From: an uncultured bacterium
GTDB lineage: Bacteria > Patescibacteriota > Minisyncoccia > Phycocordibacterales > CAIJYI01
Assembly: GCA_937871115.1 (NCBI GenBank)
Contig: CALMXW010000054.1
Span: 1-5,589, forward strand
Length of the DNA: 5,589 bases
Reading direction: 5' to 3'
Positions 5,281-5,589 of the stretch are shown here, one piece after another (within the stretch, counting starts at the first letter, position 1; each line of letters starts with the position of its first letter). The notes under the pieces are model-generated. The model saw only the letters and a program-made list of their open reading frames with translations, made no database searches and was not told where the DNA came from. Made by a program: the position numbers and the translations under genes.

Positions 5281-5589
5281 CTAGTCGTTGTGTGCAGGTT
5301 CGAGAAGCGACTCCCATCGGGGTACTTCTTTTGCCCACTGTATTTTTCTGTAAGTTTCTTTCACCCGCGCAAGCATATCATCTATAGCTGTAGGCTCTGC
5401 CGTGCTTAGGTTTTGTTTGTAGACTTTGTTCGCGCTTATAAGCCATGAACGAACATGAGCAAGAATAGACTCGAGCTCGCGAGCCGCCCAGTCGTCTTGC
5501 TCACAAATCCGTATTTTATACAAAGTCTCCGGGTCGCTCAGCATTATCATTGCGATGTGAAGAAACTCGCGCGCTCCTGCTTCCTCGCT
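5281..5589 (-). CDS. Helical protein of unknown function, C-terminal part (5' end probably outside window)
   Basis: The frame ends with TAG at 5283-5281 and is followed by a strong minus-strand terminator. Two in-frame ATGs occur (5550 and 5544), but neither has a Shine-Dalgarno. The frame stays open for 13 more codons to the window edge, encoding SEEAGAREFLHIA, which reads smoothly as helix into MIMLSDPETL. The gene therefore probably begins beyond the edge. The visible part is soluble and mostly helix-forming, with a Trp-rich second half (DDWAARELES, RSWLISANKVY, KIQWAKEVPRWESLL), and has no cysteine pair, signal peptide or transmembrane segment. The family is not recognised. If translation instead starts at 5550, the product is 89 residues. 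It is convergent with ileS. Confidence 0.7.
   Translation of the reverse strand, partial: SEEAGAREFLHIAMIMLSDPETLYKIRICEQDDWAARELESILAHVRSWLISANKVYKQNLSTAEPTAIDDMLARVKETYRKIQWAKEVPRWESLLEPAHND

Noticed and set aside
3800..5480. Recurrent GAGCTC motif as a possible regulatory or restriction-linked repeat
   Set aside because: Its occurrences in ileS fall on frequent Glu-Leu codon pairs (GAG CTC), explained by codon preference.
1..5589. Reassigned UGA codon (as in Gracilibacteria and SR1)
   Set aside because: No gene here ends in TGA, which raised the question, but none needs read-through of TGA either; all conserved proteins are complete under the standard code.

Overview
The window carries six genes: three complete or partial genes on the minus strand (left and right edges plus clpP) and three on the plus strand. 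Compact spacing, initiation without Shine-Dalgarno sequences at the housekeeping genes, a ClpP with no N-terminal propeptide, and a eukaryote/archaea-like (type 2) isoleucyl-tRNA synthetase together suggest a member of the Candidate Phyla Radiation (Patescibacteria, Parcubacteria-like). This placement is inference; there is no rRNA or other taxonomic marker here. All visible reading frames are consistent with the standard bacterial code (stops are TAG four times and TAA once).

Left block (1-930, minus strand): clpP, the serine peptidase subunit of the Clp protease, is transcribed leftwards from a strong extended -10 promoter and ends in a GC-rich hairpin. Directly behind that hairpin, a second promoter and a good ribosome binding site serve the start of a small exported protein whose 3' end lies outside the window.

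Middle block (930-1700, plus strand): a 61-residue hydrophobic protein of unknown function with a good Shine-Dalgarno and its own rho-independent terminator, then a GtrA-family four-helix membrane protein. The GtrA-like gene and the next gene, ileS, each have a -10 box ending exactly 6 nt before the ATG, which predicts leaderless mRNAs.

Main gene (1705-5220, plus strand): ileS, 1171 residues. It is a type 2 IleRS with all synthetase and editing signatures. A whole histidine-phosphatase (phosphoglycerate-mutase-like) domain of about 190 residues, with an apparently complete catalytic set, is inserted between the two halves of its second zinc knuckle. This is the most remarkable feature of the window.

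Right edge (5221-5589): a strong hairpin with its U-tract on the minus strand terminates a convergent gene for an unrecognised, probably helical protein whose reading frame stays open to the window end. The genes do not form a single pathway: they are protein quality control, translation, envelope polysaccharide or lipid-linked sugar transport, and three unknowns.
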